In this document: in pieces, positions 27,429-35,999 of the stretch
Layout of the letters: the number at the start of each line of letters is the position of its first letter
How positions within the stretch are numbered: the first letter of the stretch is position 1
Assembly: GCA_030603385.1 (NCBI GenBank)
Contig: JAUVXW010000025.1
Coordinates: forward strand, 1 to 63,884
Origin: Promethearchaeota archaeon
Lineage (GTDB): Archaea > Asgardarchaeota > Lokiarchaeia > Sigyniarchaeales > SOKP01
Length of the DNA: 63,884 nucleotides
Direction of reading: 5' to 3'
Translations under genes and position numbers: made by a program
Notes under the pieces: model-generated
Told to the model about the DNA's origin: nothing
The model's database searches: none
The model's input: only the letters and a program-made list of their open reading frames with translations

Positions 27429-28034
27429 TTGGTACATGCTGATAAAATTAATGAAAAAGTTTTGAGAAAAATGATCCCATCAATGAAAATGTTAAGAGAA
27501 GCTCAATATGAATATTTAGCAGATGAAAAACCACATAAGTTAAGTGAAGTAGTAGAATATTTCTCTAATCTATACAATCTTTCTGAAGAAGAAAAGAAAA
27601 CAGTAAACACTGGTTCAGTTGAATCCAAAATAAAATTTAGAATACGGAGAAATTATGAATATTTGATGAAACACGGTTTTGTTATACGATCAGCACCAGC
27701 AACGTTTCAAGCAACCGATTTCATAGATAAGTGGATTGAGAGTGGTAAACATGAACTTGATAATGGTTATGCTGCAAAATTTAAATACTACTATCCAAAA
27801 CTTATGAAGAAAATCAGAGTTATTGAAAAAATTGTATCAACTAATTCTTGTAAAAATACTGATAATAAAGTAATTGAGGATTGTAATGCTAACAAAAATG
27901 AATTTCTCAATTTTTTAATTGACGCAATAATAGATTATGATGTCCCAGATAATAGAATTAGAGAATTAATAGAATATGCTTTAAACCTGAATTATAATAT
28001 TAATAATGAAAGAGATATAGTTCCTTTAATATGA
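27429..28034 (+). CDS. Mrr_N-like winged-helix protein
   Basis: A 201-residue protein with TTG start (or ATG at 27471). Residues 15-105 resemble the N-terminal winged helix of Mrr restriction enzymes: MIPSMKMLREAQYEYLADEK, LSEVVEYFSNLYNLSEEEKK, then IRRNYEYLMKHGFVIR. The remaining part is helical and has no nuclease motif. A TATA-like TTTATATAGC at 27381-27390 predicts a very short leader. It lies upstream of a Septu-like pair on the same strand and could be a regulator, but a 345-base gap makes co-transcription uncertain. Confidence 0.6.
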   Translation: MVHADKINEKVLRKMIPSMKMLREAQYEYLADEKPHKLSEVVEYFSNLYNLSEEEKKTVNTGSVESKIKFRIRRNYEYLMKHGFVIRSAPATFQATDFIDKWIESGKHELDNGYAAKFKYYYPKLMKKIRVIEKIVSTNSCKNTDNKVIEDCNANKNEFLNFLIDAIIDYDVPDNRIRELIEYALNLNYNINNERDIVPLI

Positions 28035-28378
28035 ATTGAAGTGATTTGATAATTCAAAAAAATAAATCTGATAAAAATGAAAAGGTGATAAACTATGGAA
28101 ATTCAAGATAGGATAGAAGGTATGAGAATAAGTGTATTTATCGAAAGGTTTAGATTAATTTAATTATATTTTAGAACAGAACTTTTTAAACTTAGATAAG
28201 ATTTGATTAATAAGAAGTTAATTTAAAAGATCTAAAAAATAACAATAATATTTCTTTTATCTTTTTGTATTTGTATCAAAAATAAGATTTGTCATTTTTT
28301 ATAATGATACAAACGGGTGATATATTGAAAATATTTAAAAATTAATTGTTAATATCTTACTTATTGGAAGTGCTTAAT
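28035..28378 (+). other. Intergenic stretch before the Septu-like pair
   Basis: 344 bases. A 22-codon frame at 28095-28163 has an SD-like AAAGGTGA upstream, but it has no recognisable product and is more likely chance. Apart from A+T-rich promoter-like sequence near 28320-28350, I see no repeat or RNA gene. Confidence 0.35.
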
Positions 28379-29626
28379 ATGAAAGAATCCTATATCAAGA
28401 ACTTATATGTAAAAGATGTTGGTTTATTTGAAGAGTTAAATATCAAGTTTAATAAACGTTTCAATTTTATAATAGGTCCAAATGCAAGTGGAAAAACTTC
28501 AATTTTAAAATGTATGGCCTTAACGATGAATCCTAGAGATGCTAAATTTTCAAGATATGGTGAACATTCTGAATTATGGATAGATATTATACATGATGAA
28601 AAAAATTTCAGAATAGGGTTAGGAAAAGGTTGGGTAGTAAATCCAAAAGAATATCGTGGGGCACACATAAAGCGATATAATAAGCCTCCCTCAGAAAAAA
28701 ATATGATTTCTTTAACATATAATGATCTAAGACAAGAAATAATAAACTTTTGCCCCTTATTTATAGGAGCTTATAGAAGAATTGATTATAGGAAAATTGA
28801 AGGAGTTCAAAGAGAAGGTCCTCCATCAGAACAAAGAGCAAAATATAGAGAATCATCCGTTATGAATTTAGAGGGAATTTTTCTACCAAATGTTAAGCGA
28901 TGGATTATAAATCGATATTTCTCTATTGATATGAAATGGTCAGAAATCGAAAGGAAAAACTGGGAGTGGTTAATAGACAAAATGACGATTATACCGCCCA
29001 AAGATACTGATTTTAGATTCATAGAGATTAAAAAAGATTTGGAACCTCTTTTTTCTTTAAATGGCGTTCAATGCTATTTAGAAGAACTTTCTGCGGGTTA
29101 TCAAGCAATTCTTTCTTTAATCTTTTGTGTATTTGATTGGATTGAAGGTACATTTAAAAATGATGAAGATCGACTTGTAAAAAATGCAAGAGGGAGTGTT
29201 ATTATTGATGAATTAGATATTCATTTGCATCCAGAATGGCAATTTAATATAAGAGATACACTTGAAAGAATTTTTCCAAATTTACAATTTATAACAACTA
29301 CACATTCCCCACATTTAATAGCAAGTGCAAAATCTAATGAAATAATTATCTTACCACCATTTTCTCGAACTGTTGATGTTATGCCAACTTCAAAGACTTA
29401 TTCTGGTTGGACAACAGATCAAATTCTTGAAGATATCATGGGTGTTAAAAGTTTAGAAAATAAATTATATAATAGATTATTAAAAGAAGCCCTTGATTGC
29501 GTAAATAAAAACGATTTAGAAAAATTAAAGGAAATTATTGCAGAACTAGAAAAATTTACTCACCCATCTGATGTAATTGTACAACAATTGAAGCTTAAAC
29601 TTGCTTCTCTATTAGCAGAGGAATAA
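28379..29626 (+). CDS. ptuA: Septu-type ATPase (PtuA-like)
   Basis: A 415-residue SMC/OLD-like ATPase. Walker A is GPNASGKT (residues 33-40), a signature-like LSAGYQAILSL follows near 238, Walker B is SVIIDELDIHLHPEWQ near 275, and the switch histidine is in TTTHSPHLIASA. The start at 28379 (MKESYIKNLYVKDVG) gives the usual N-terminal strand; a TTG at 28346 is also open. It is directly followed by an HNH nuclease gene. ATPase plus HNH is the composition of the Septu anti-phage system, where PtuA assembles with PtuB. An orphan OLD-type ATPase is the alternative. Confidence 0.75.
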   Translation: MKESYIKNLYVKDVGLFEELNIKFNKRFNFIIGPNASGKTSILKCMALTMNPRDAKFSRYGEHSELWIDIIHDEKNFRIGLGKGWVVNPKEYRGAHIKRYNKPPSEKNMISLTYNDLRQEIINFCPLFIGAYRRIDYRKIEGVQREGPPSEQRAKYRESSVMNLEGIFLPNVKRWIINRYFSIDMKWSEIERKNWEWLIDKMTIIPPKDTDFRFIEIKKDLEPLFSLNGVQCYLEELSAGYQAILSLIFCVFDWIEGTFKNDEDRLVKNARGSVIIDELDIHLHPEWQFNIRDTLERIFPNLQFITTTHSPHLIASAKSNEIIILPPFSRTVDVMPTSKTYSGWTTDQILEDIMGVKSLENKLYNRLLKEALDCVNKNDLEKLKEIIAELEKFTHPSDVIVQQLKLKLASLLAEE

Positions 29627-29628
29627 AA

Positions 29629-30390
29629 TTGATTTTTATAAAAAAACCTTTAGAACCACCCTCAAAGTTAATAGAGTTTCAGAAGCTATTAGAAGAAGTA
29701 AAAAGAAATTATAGTGGATTCAACAATATTCCAGAGGTAGAAAGAAATAGATTAATAAATCACTATAAACATGAAGATATTAAAAGAATATTATTCAAAT
29801 GTAGTCATAACAAATGTGCTTTTTGCGAAACTATTCCATATGGAAGCTATTTAGAAGTTGAGCATTATGCACCTAAAAATCTTTATCCTGAATTGATATT
29901 AGATTGGGAAAATTTATTACCCTCATGTCGAAAATGTAATAACTATAAACACGATCATGATTCAATTTCAGAACCTATAATAAATCCTTGTAAAGTAGAT
30001 CCTGAACCATATTTTGATTATGAGTTTTTATATATTAAACCAGCATCTAATTCCCCAGATCAATTATTAGCACAAAGAACAATTCAAGTCTGCAATTTAA
30101 ATCGCAGACAATTAAATGAAGCCAGAGTAAAACTTTTATTAGATCTAACTCACTTTGACCAACAGTTAGAAAAATCAATTCAGGAATTAAATGAAATGCT
30201 AACATTTAGGAAAAAAAAGAATAGAATTTTAAATTTACAGGAATCTTTTGAAATATTAGAAAGTTTTACAAAACCAGAAAAAATATATTCTGGATTATGT
30301 AAAAATTTTATAAGAAAAAGTAAAAACATTAAATTAGCAAAGAAATGTATAGAAGATTTTAAAAGCTTTCACCCAGATGTAATTGATTAA
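29629..30390 (+). CDS. ptuB: Septu-type HNH nuclease (PtuB-like)
   Basis: A 253-residue HNH endonuclease with a TTG start 2 bases after the ATPase stop. The nuclease core is CAFCET (residues 63-68), LEVEHYAPK with His79, WENLLPSCRKCNN with Asn95 and paired Cys100/Cys103, then KHDHD with His108. The N-terminus (MIFIKKPLEPPSKL) and the helical C-terminal part fit PtuB proteins. It should nick or cut nucleic acid when released or activated by the ATPase during infection. The role is inferred from family and neighbourhood. Confidence 0.75.
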   Translation: MIFIKKPLEPPSKLIEFQKLLEEVKRNYSGFNNIPEVERNRLINHYKHEDIKRILFKCSHNKCAFCETIPYGSYLEVEHYAPKNLYPELILDWENLLPSCRKCNNYKHDHDSISEPIINPCKVDPEPYFDYEFLYIKPASNSPDQLLAQRTIQVCNLNRRQLNEARVKLLLDLTHFDQQLEKSIQELNEMLTFRKKKNRILNLQESFEILESFTKPEKIYSGLCKNFIRKSKNIKLAKKCIEDFKSFHPDVID

Positions 30391-30800
30391 AAAAAGAGTT
30401 TTATTTTGTTAAATATATATCTAATTTTACATAAAATCTAATTAGAACTATTGGATTAATCAAAAATTTATCTAAGTATTTTCTTTTTATTTGGGCGTAA
30501 GAATAAATCTTACAAATTTGAATATGTAAATTCAAAAATCTTATATTACATTAGTGTTTTTTGAAAATTGGGAGTTTTGTGTTTTGATGATTTTAAAAAA
30601 GTAAAATCTTTAAATCTTAAATTTTATGTTATATTCAGTTTAAAAAATTCAAAAACATCAATAAACTAAAACAAAAATTATTATAAATCAATAAATAATT
30701 TTGAAAATATTATTAAAGATAAGCAAATTAAAATATTTATATGGAATTCATCTTAAAATTATTTTAATTTGAATTTTATACCAATTATGGAGATAGATTT
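30391..30800 (+). other. A+T-rich intergenic stretch
   Basis: 410 bases without a supportable gene. It probably contains the end of the Septu transcript and the promoter of the next gene: AAAATATTTATATGG near 30729-30743 is TATA-like, about 60 bases before the next ATG. No strong inverted repeat was seen. Confidence 0.35.
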
Positions 30801-33056
30801 ATGTCATTAAAAGAATTCACTAAAGAAGTATTTACTCGATATGGATTCAGCGAAGAGCATATAAATACATATTTAGCATACTTAAGAGTTCCACGTGCTA
30901 CAATATCAGAAGTATTCATGACATTAGCTGTAGAAAATGAGGAATTGAAATATGAAACTGTTGGGGAGATTACTGATTGGTTGGTAGAAAAGAATTTTTT
31001 AAAAAGAATTGAAGGAATAGTACCAAGATTTATTCCCTTAGAACCTTTTTTTGAATTATTCATTAATGAATCAGAACTCTTTAGAAATGAAATTGCCAAA
31101 ATCAAAGATACGATCTTAGCCGACCAAGCTAATCGCTTTGAGAAACTGGAAGGTATTCAGAACAAGAGTATAGGAGAAGTAGAACACGCTGTTGATTCTC
31201 AGATTAAGAGTTTTTTTGAAGATTCTGATTCTAAAAACTCTACTAAAAGAAATGCAATAGACAAAGCAACAAATCGTTTTACTGAAACAAGCAAAGTTCT
31301 TGAAAGTAATATTCACTCAATAATGGATACTTTAAACTCAAATTTACAAAATATCTCAACCACTCACATTAGTAAGTACGAAACTGAAATAAATGGTACT
31401 AAAGAAGATTTAACTACGTTAATCGCAAATCTATTAAATGATTTTTCGACGAGAGTTGAGAATTTAGATAAAGAATTAAAGATGGAGCTAGATGAACACG
31501 TAGAAAGACATAAAACTACTGCTAATCAGCTTAAACCAAGAATGGAACAAATATTGGAAAAATACCTTGAACGTATGGATAAAGTGGTTGCTGATTTAAA
31601 AGAAAGGATTTCGAATATATTAAAAGAACATACTAATCATCTAAAAAATACGACTGATACACTTCAAACCAGCTTAAAAGCAACTGTTGATGATAGACAT
31701 CGAACATTAACTGATCAAACAAATGACTTTAAGAGCATGACTCTGACTTTAATTGATAATTTACTCGAACATGCAAACAGATTCACTGATTTTTCTGAAG
31801 ATATGGGTAAAAAAGGCTTTTTCTGGATGGGAAAGAAGAAAAAATATAAAGCGCGACATGAAACTACTATTCAAAATATCTTGAAATTTACAAAACCTAT
31901 GAAAGAGGATTTTTCTAAAACAAGTGATGATTACATTGCTAATACACGAACCACTACAGACCAGATTAAATCTGATGTAACAGATATCATGATAAATGAA
32001 AATAATGGTTTAGCTACAGAAACTAATGATCTTGATTTTAAAACTCAGGAAACTATAGATGCCCAATTAGAAAATTTAGCAACTGATTTAGCTGGTGAAG
32101 TGGATGATACATTACAAAACGGTGTAAAAGATTGTTCCGATACTAATATAAAATTAAAGGATTCTTTAGAAAATTCGTTAAAACAACATCATAGACAATA
32201 TGATGATGCAATTAATATCCATAGAGACAATAGCTTACGAAATTATACAAATTTTGACTCTGAAGTTAAAAGCATCAAGGAAAACTGGACGGGAGAAGTA
32301 GATACCAAATTTTCTGAAGGAAAGCGTGATGGTTCAGATAAAATTGACAGTGAAATCAGATTATGGGATGCTGAAGCGAAAGATATGGATAACAACTTAA
32401 CTAACATGCTTGCGGATCATAAAACAAAATATGAACAAAATGCTAAGACTCTTCAAAATAGTCTGTCCAATACTACTCGAGATACCATTCAGAACGTTAA
32501 AGATGCAATTGCTGATTTTACACTACAATTCATGAATTCCATCGACGATGCTACTGAACTTGGTGAAAATAATGAAGATAAATTGAAGGATATTCATAAT
32601 GCTTCGAGCTCAATTCCAGAAATATTAAAGGTCACTACATGGCAAGTAGTTGGAAGAGATGCTATGATAGCCGCAATGAAAGATGCAATATATAGAGTTA
32701 AATCTTCAATTATCATTGTGACTCCAGTTGTAGTCCCTGAAATCCTTCAAGTAGTTTCTGAATATGCTTTTCAAAAGAAGGCAGTTCGATTCATGCTAAC
32801 CAGCCACTGGGACCTTCAAAAGTATAGCGGGATAATAAATAAGATGAAACAGCTTGGAAACATACAATTTCGGCAAATGCAAACTCCAGCAGATTTTTAT
32901 GCCTTAACTCGTGATGCTGAAGAGGTTATATTATGTCCACATTCGGATAAAGAATCAGAAATGATAGCAGTTGTATCTAATCAAACTGCTTACAGTATTT
33001 TATACTCTCAATTCATAGGTCCTATCTTCCAGGCGAATTCACGCCCGATCAAGTAG
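30801..33056 (+). CDS. TrmB-like regulator with a long central coiled coil
   Basis: A 751-residue protein. Residues 1-95 resemble a TrmB-type winged helix (YGFSEEHINTYLAYLRVPRA, then LVEKNFLKRIEGIVPRFIPL). Residues 105-615 are almost entirely helical and rich in Asp/Thr/Asn/Lys heptads, like an extended coiled coil or apolipoprotein/chemoreceptor-type helix. Residues 620-751 look like the PLD-like sensor domain of TrmB proteins (SSIIIVTPVVVPEILQVV, then AEEVILCPHSDKESEMIAVV). A TrmB protein normally lacks the roughly 500-residue spacer. There are no membrane helices. It is a single gene; the role is unknown. Confidence 0.65.
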   Translation: MSLKEFTKEVFTRYGFSEEHINTYLAYLRVPRATISEVFMTLAVENEELKYETVGEITDWLVEKNFLKRIEGIVPRFIPLEPFFELFINESELFRNEIAKIKDTILADQANRFEKLEGIQNKSIGEVEHAVDSQIKSFFEDSDSKNSTKRNAIDKATNRFTETSKVLESNIHSIMDTLNSNLQNISTTHISKYETEINGTKEDLTTLIANLLNDFSTRVENLDKELKMELDEHVERHKTTANQLKPRMEQILEKYLERMDKVVADLKERISNILKEHTNHLKNTTDTLQTSLKATVDDRHRTLTDQTNDFKSMTLTLIDNLLEHANRFTDFSEDMGKKGFFWMGKKKKYKARHETTIQNILKFTKPMKEDFSKTSDDYIANTRTTTDQIKSDVTDIMINENNGLATETNDLDFKTQETIDAQLENLATDLAGEVDDTLQNGVKDCSDTNIKLKDSLENSLKQHHRQYDDAINIHRDNSLRNYTNFDSEVKSIKENWTGEVDTKFSEGKRDGSDKIDSEIRLWDAEAKDMDNNLTNMLADHKTKYEQNAKTLQNSLSNTTRDTIQNVKDAIADFTLQFMNSIDDATELGENNEDKLKDIHNASSSIPEILKVTTWQVVGRDAMIAAMKDAIYRVKSSIIIVTPVVVPEILQVVSEYAFQKKAVRFMLTSHWDLQKYSGIINKMKQLGNIQFRQMQTPADFYALTRDAEEVILCPHSDKESEMIAVVSNQTAYSILYSQFIGPIFQANSRPIK

Positions 33057-33322
33057 GTTTCGGCAGAGGAGACTAACAGAAAACAAGAATCCAGAGAAAG
33101 TCGACTAGATTATGGTGAATACGTAAAAAGCTAAACCCAAAGCGTTTTTAAAAAAATCAATATTTTTATATTCTTATTTTTTAAATCCTGAATCGTTCAT
33201 AAAATAAAAAAGATTTATTAATTTTTACCTATTTTATTTCTCTCTTTTTAATGCTAAAAGATATTAAATAATAAAAAAAAATAGAATTGGTTATAGAAAT
33301 AATTTTAAAAATATCCTTGTGT

Positions 33323-33556
33323 TTACAAGGCCTTTAAGCCGGCGTCAATTTGCTCAAGTTGCTCCTTAGTAAATTGTCCAGGGGACATCTGTTCAGCATA
33401 TTCCTGAATTTGGCGCAGTGAAAAGCCCATAGCCATTTGAGCTTGAGGACTTTCAATCATCGCTGCCATTCCTGGAAGTCCTTTTAGAAATTTTTCAGAA
33501 ACTGGATCTTCTAGAAGCTCACCTAGTGTCATTTCAACTGAATATTTATCTGGCAT
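33323..33556 (-). CDS. Small conserved protein, tandem copy 2
   Basis: A 77-residue protein starting MPDKYSVEMTLGELLEDPVS, placed by the SD AAGGAG ten bases upstream. It contains SPQAQMAMGFSLRQIQEYAE and PGQFTKEQLEQIDAGLKAL. It is a duplicate of the gene 22 bases upstream, differing mainly in a short insertion after the LLEDPVSEKFL motif (KGLPGMAAMIE). Similar motifs occur as small C-terminal modules in bacterial proteins, but I know of no assigned function. Confidence 0.7.
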   Translation of the reverse strand: MPDKYSVEMTLGELLEDPVSEKFLKGLPGMAAMIESPQAQMAMGFSLRQIQEYAEQMSPGQFTKEQLEQIDAGLKAL

Positions 33557-33577
33557 TTTTAACAATCTCCTTTTTTA

Positions 33578-33805
33578 TTACAATGCTTTTAATGCAACAT
33601 CAAGCTGTTCAAGTTGCTCCTTTGTAAATTGTCCAGGAGCCATCTGTTCAGAATATTCTTGAATCTGGCGTAAACTAAAGCCCATAGCCATTTGAGCTTG
33701 AGGACTCTCGACGAGTTCTTTTAGATTTTCTCTGAGGAATTTTTCAGAAACTGGATCTTCTAAAAGATCACCTAGTGTCATCTCAACTGAATATTTATCT
33801 GGCAT
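33578..33805 (-). CDS. Small conserved protein, tandem copy 1
   Basis: A 75-residue protein (MPDKYSVEMTLGDLLEDPVS, then SPQAQMAMGFSLRQIQEYSE). The start is set by the SD AAGGAG ten bases upstream; the frame is open to 33829 but MKKRRLLK is part of the untranslated leader. It is about 80% identical to the next gene, and even the leader (ttaaaaatgccagata context) is shared, so the whole unit including its ribosome binding site was duplicated. Confidence 0.7.
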   Translation of the reverse strand: MPDKYSVEMTLGDLLEDPVSEKFLRENLKELVESPQAQMAMGFSLRQIQEYSEQMAPGQFTKEQLEQLDVALKAL

Positions 33806-34039
33806 TTTTAACAATCTCCTTTTTTTCAATAATATTAAAGTAAGACTTTAATGGTTGTATTTAATTTGTTAATAGATATAAATTTTTTTCAAAAATTTTG
33901 TCAAAAAAGTAGGATGTATTATTTTTTTAATTCAAAATTGTTAAGTTAACTTCATTTTCGGATTTGTATTAAATATTTAGACAATGTGAGACTATTTTCA
34001 TTTATTATAATCTAGACTAAACATCTTGAATGGAAAAAA

Positions 34040-35290
34040 ATGAAAAATATTTCTAATAAAAGAGTCGAATTAATGGCACCCTTAAAGAATTATAAATCTT
34101 TGAGTGCAGTATTAGGCAAAGCTGATGCTGTATATTTTGGTGTTGAGTCTTTTAACATGAGAATGTATAGCGATAACTTTAGATTAGATGACTTAAATAA
34201 TATTGTAAAAACTTGTCATAATAATAATATCTATACATATCTAACTACAAATATAGTAATCTATGAAAATGAATTCCCTCTTTTAGATAAGGTATTAGAT
34301 AAAGCTGTGGAGGCAGAAATAGATGCTGTAATTATCCATGATATTGGTGCTATTCATTTAGCGAAAGAAAAAGGATTAAATTTTCATATTTCTACGCAAG
34401 CAAATATTTCTAATTCTCAAACAGCACTATTCTATGAATCATTAGGAGCCCAAAGATTAATTCTTGCTCGAGAATTATTATTAGAGCAAATTAGAGAAAT
34501 TAAAAACAAAGTAAATAGAGCAGAGATCGAATGCTTCGTTCATGGTGCTCAATGCACTTCAATATCAGGACGATGTTATTTTTCTGCCGAGATTTGTCAA
34601 TCTCAAGATTATTCAGCTAATAGAGGAAAATGTATTCAACCATGCAGAAGAAAATGGAAAGTTTATGACGAACAGGATAATGAATTCATATATGACGGAG
34701 TTTTCTTTATTAACGCGAAAGATCTCTGTATGATTGAACATATTCCAAAATTAATTGAAGCTCAAATAGATGCTTTTAAAATTGAAGGTCGAATGAGAGA
34801 TCCAATCTATATTGAAGAGACGACTTCTTGCTATAGAGAAGCTATTGACGCTTATTATGATAATACTTTTTCTCAGGAGAAGGTTAAAGATTGGCTAAAT
34901 CGCTTGAATAAAGTATATAATCGAGGATTTTCCACAGGATTTTATTTTGGATTACCCAAAGGCAGTGAAATCCAGAGAGATTTTGATGGGAACATCTCAA
35001 ACTATAGAAAAATTGAGATTGGGAAGGTCTTAAATTACTTCCCAGAAAAAAAAGCAGCAAAAATTCTATTAACATCAGGTAAATTAAAGTTAAAGGATGA
35101 AATCTTTATCATAGGAACTCATACTGACACATACTTAAAACAAGAAGTTAAATCAATTCAAATTAAACAGAAGCAAAATTTAACTGAAACTCCTTCAGTC
35201 TTATCTAAGAAGGAAAGGATCACTATTGGACTCACAGTTGATAAACCAGTAAAAACAAATGATAAAATTTTCAAATTAGAGCAACTATAA
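34040..35290 (+). CDS. Peptidase U32 family protein
   Basis: A 416-residue U32-family protein: a TIM-barrel start VELMAPLKNYKSLSAVLGKA, DAVYFGVESFNMR, and the signature CFVHGAQCTSISGRCYFSAE followed by NRGKCIQPCRRKW with the conserved cysteines. Characterised members (TrhP, RlhA) hydroxylate RNA bases rather than acting as proteases, and the Cys residues probably hold an Fe-S cluster. Which substrate this one uses is unknown. It is convergent with the next gene, overlapping by 6 bases. Confidence 0.85.
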   Translation: MKNISNKRVELMAPLKNYKSLSAVLGKADAVYFGVESFNMRMYSDNFRLDDLNNIVKTCHNNNIYTYLTTNIVIYENEFPLLDKVLDKAVEAEIDAVIIHDIGAIHLAKEKGLNFHISTQANISNSQTALFYESLGAQRLILARELLLEQIREIKNKVNRAEIECFVHGAQCTSISGRCYFSAEICQSQDYSANRGKCIQPCRRKWKVYDEQDNEFIYDGVFFINAKDLCMIEHIPKLIEAQIDAFKIEGRMRDPIYIEETTSCYREAIDAYYDNTFSQEKVKDWLNRLNKVYNRGFSTGFYFGLPKGSEIQRDFDGNISNYRKIEIGKVLNYFPEKKAAKILLTSGKLKLKDEIFIIGTHTDTYLKQEVKSIQIKQKQNLTETPSVLSKKERITIGLTVDKPVKTNDKIFKLEQL

Positions 35291-35860
35291 GATCTCATTT
35301 TCCTTGTCTTTTCGAAAAAGTTGGATAATTGAAATCGTGGTCAGCAATTTTGAGAAATCTGAAGATTCGGGGTCATCAATCTTTTTGTTCCAGCCAAAAA
35401 GCATTTTTGCTGATCTACTATGCTTTACAACATACCATCTTATAATTTTTAGTTTATCATTTTCATTCGACATAAAGTCTACTCTTGCAGGAAAAGAGTG
35501 AAAGCCATGTTTTACCCAAACTGAAGCTGGATTTGCTCGTATGTTTTTTAACCACCCTGAATCTTCTCCTCTTCCTGAAAAAATTGTCATAATACCTTCG
35601 ATCCAATGATATTCTAATGGTGTCATCCGTTTTTTTCCTGTTTTTCTGCCTATTGTTGTTAAAATGAGAAAAATTCTCCCAAATCCTAGAAGAGGTAAAA
35701 TTCTTAATCTATATAAAGGAATAACAAGGTATTTGTTTAATCTTTTATATTTATTTAGTGTTTTTTTTCTAATGTTGTCATTTGGATGATTCATATTATA
35801 AAGCGCTGAACCGGATCTCGGTAAAATTTCTTTATCACTTTTTTTTTCCATTTTAATCAT
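35285..35860 (-). CDS. F420-dependent nitroreductase/quinone reductase (DDN) family protein
   Basis: A 191-residue DUF385/DDN-type protein: LILTTIGRKTGKKRMTPLEY, then GRGEDSGWLKNIRANPASVW, the split-barrel signature of deazaflavin (F420)-dependent enzymes. It likely uses reduced F420 to reduce a quinone or similar molecule. No membrane segments. It overlaps the end of the U32 gene on the other strand. Confidence 0.85.
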   Translation of the reverse strand: MIKMEKKSDKEILPRSGSALYNMNHPNDNIRKKTLNKYKRLNKYLVIPLYRLRILPLLGFGRIFLILTTIGRKTGKKRMTPLEYHWIEGIMTIFSGRGEDSGWLKNIRANPASVWVKHGFHSFPARVDFMSNENDKLKIIRWYVVKHSRSAKMLFGWNKKIDDPESSDFSKLLTTISIIQLFRKDKENEIL

Positions 35861-35999
35861 AATTTAATTTCTATTATATCAGTTTACTGCGCATCCATAT
35901 ACCAAAGTATATATAAACTTTTATTTATGTTAGAATTTAGTTAAGTAAAGATAAAGTGAGATCTAAAAAAAGATTATTTCATGTAGCTTTTTTAACTTC

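Noticed and set aside
28095..28163. 22-codon frame with an SD-like sequence before the Septu pair
   Set aside because: Too short to test and without any feature beyond a plausible SD; chance is the simpler explanation.
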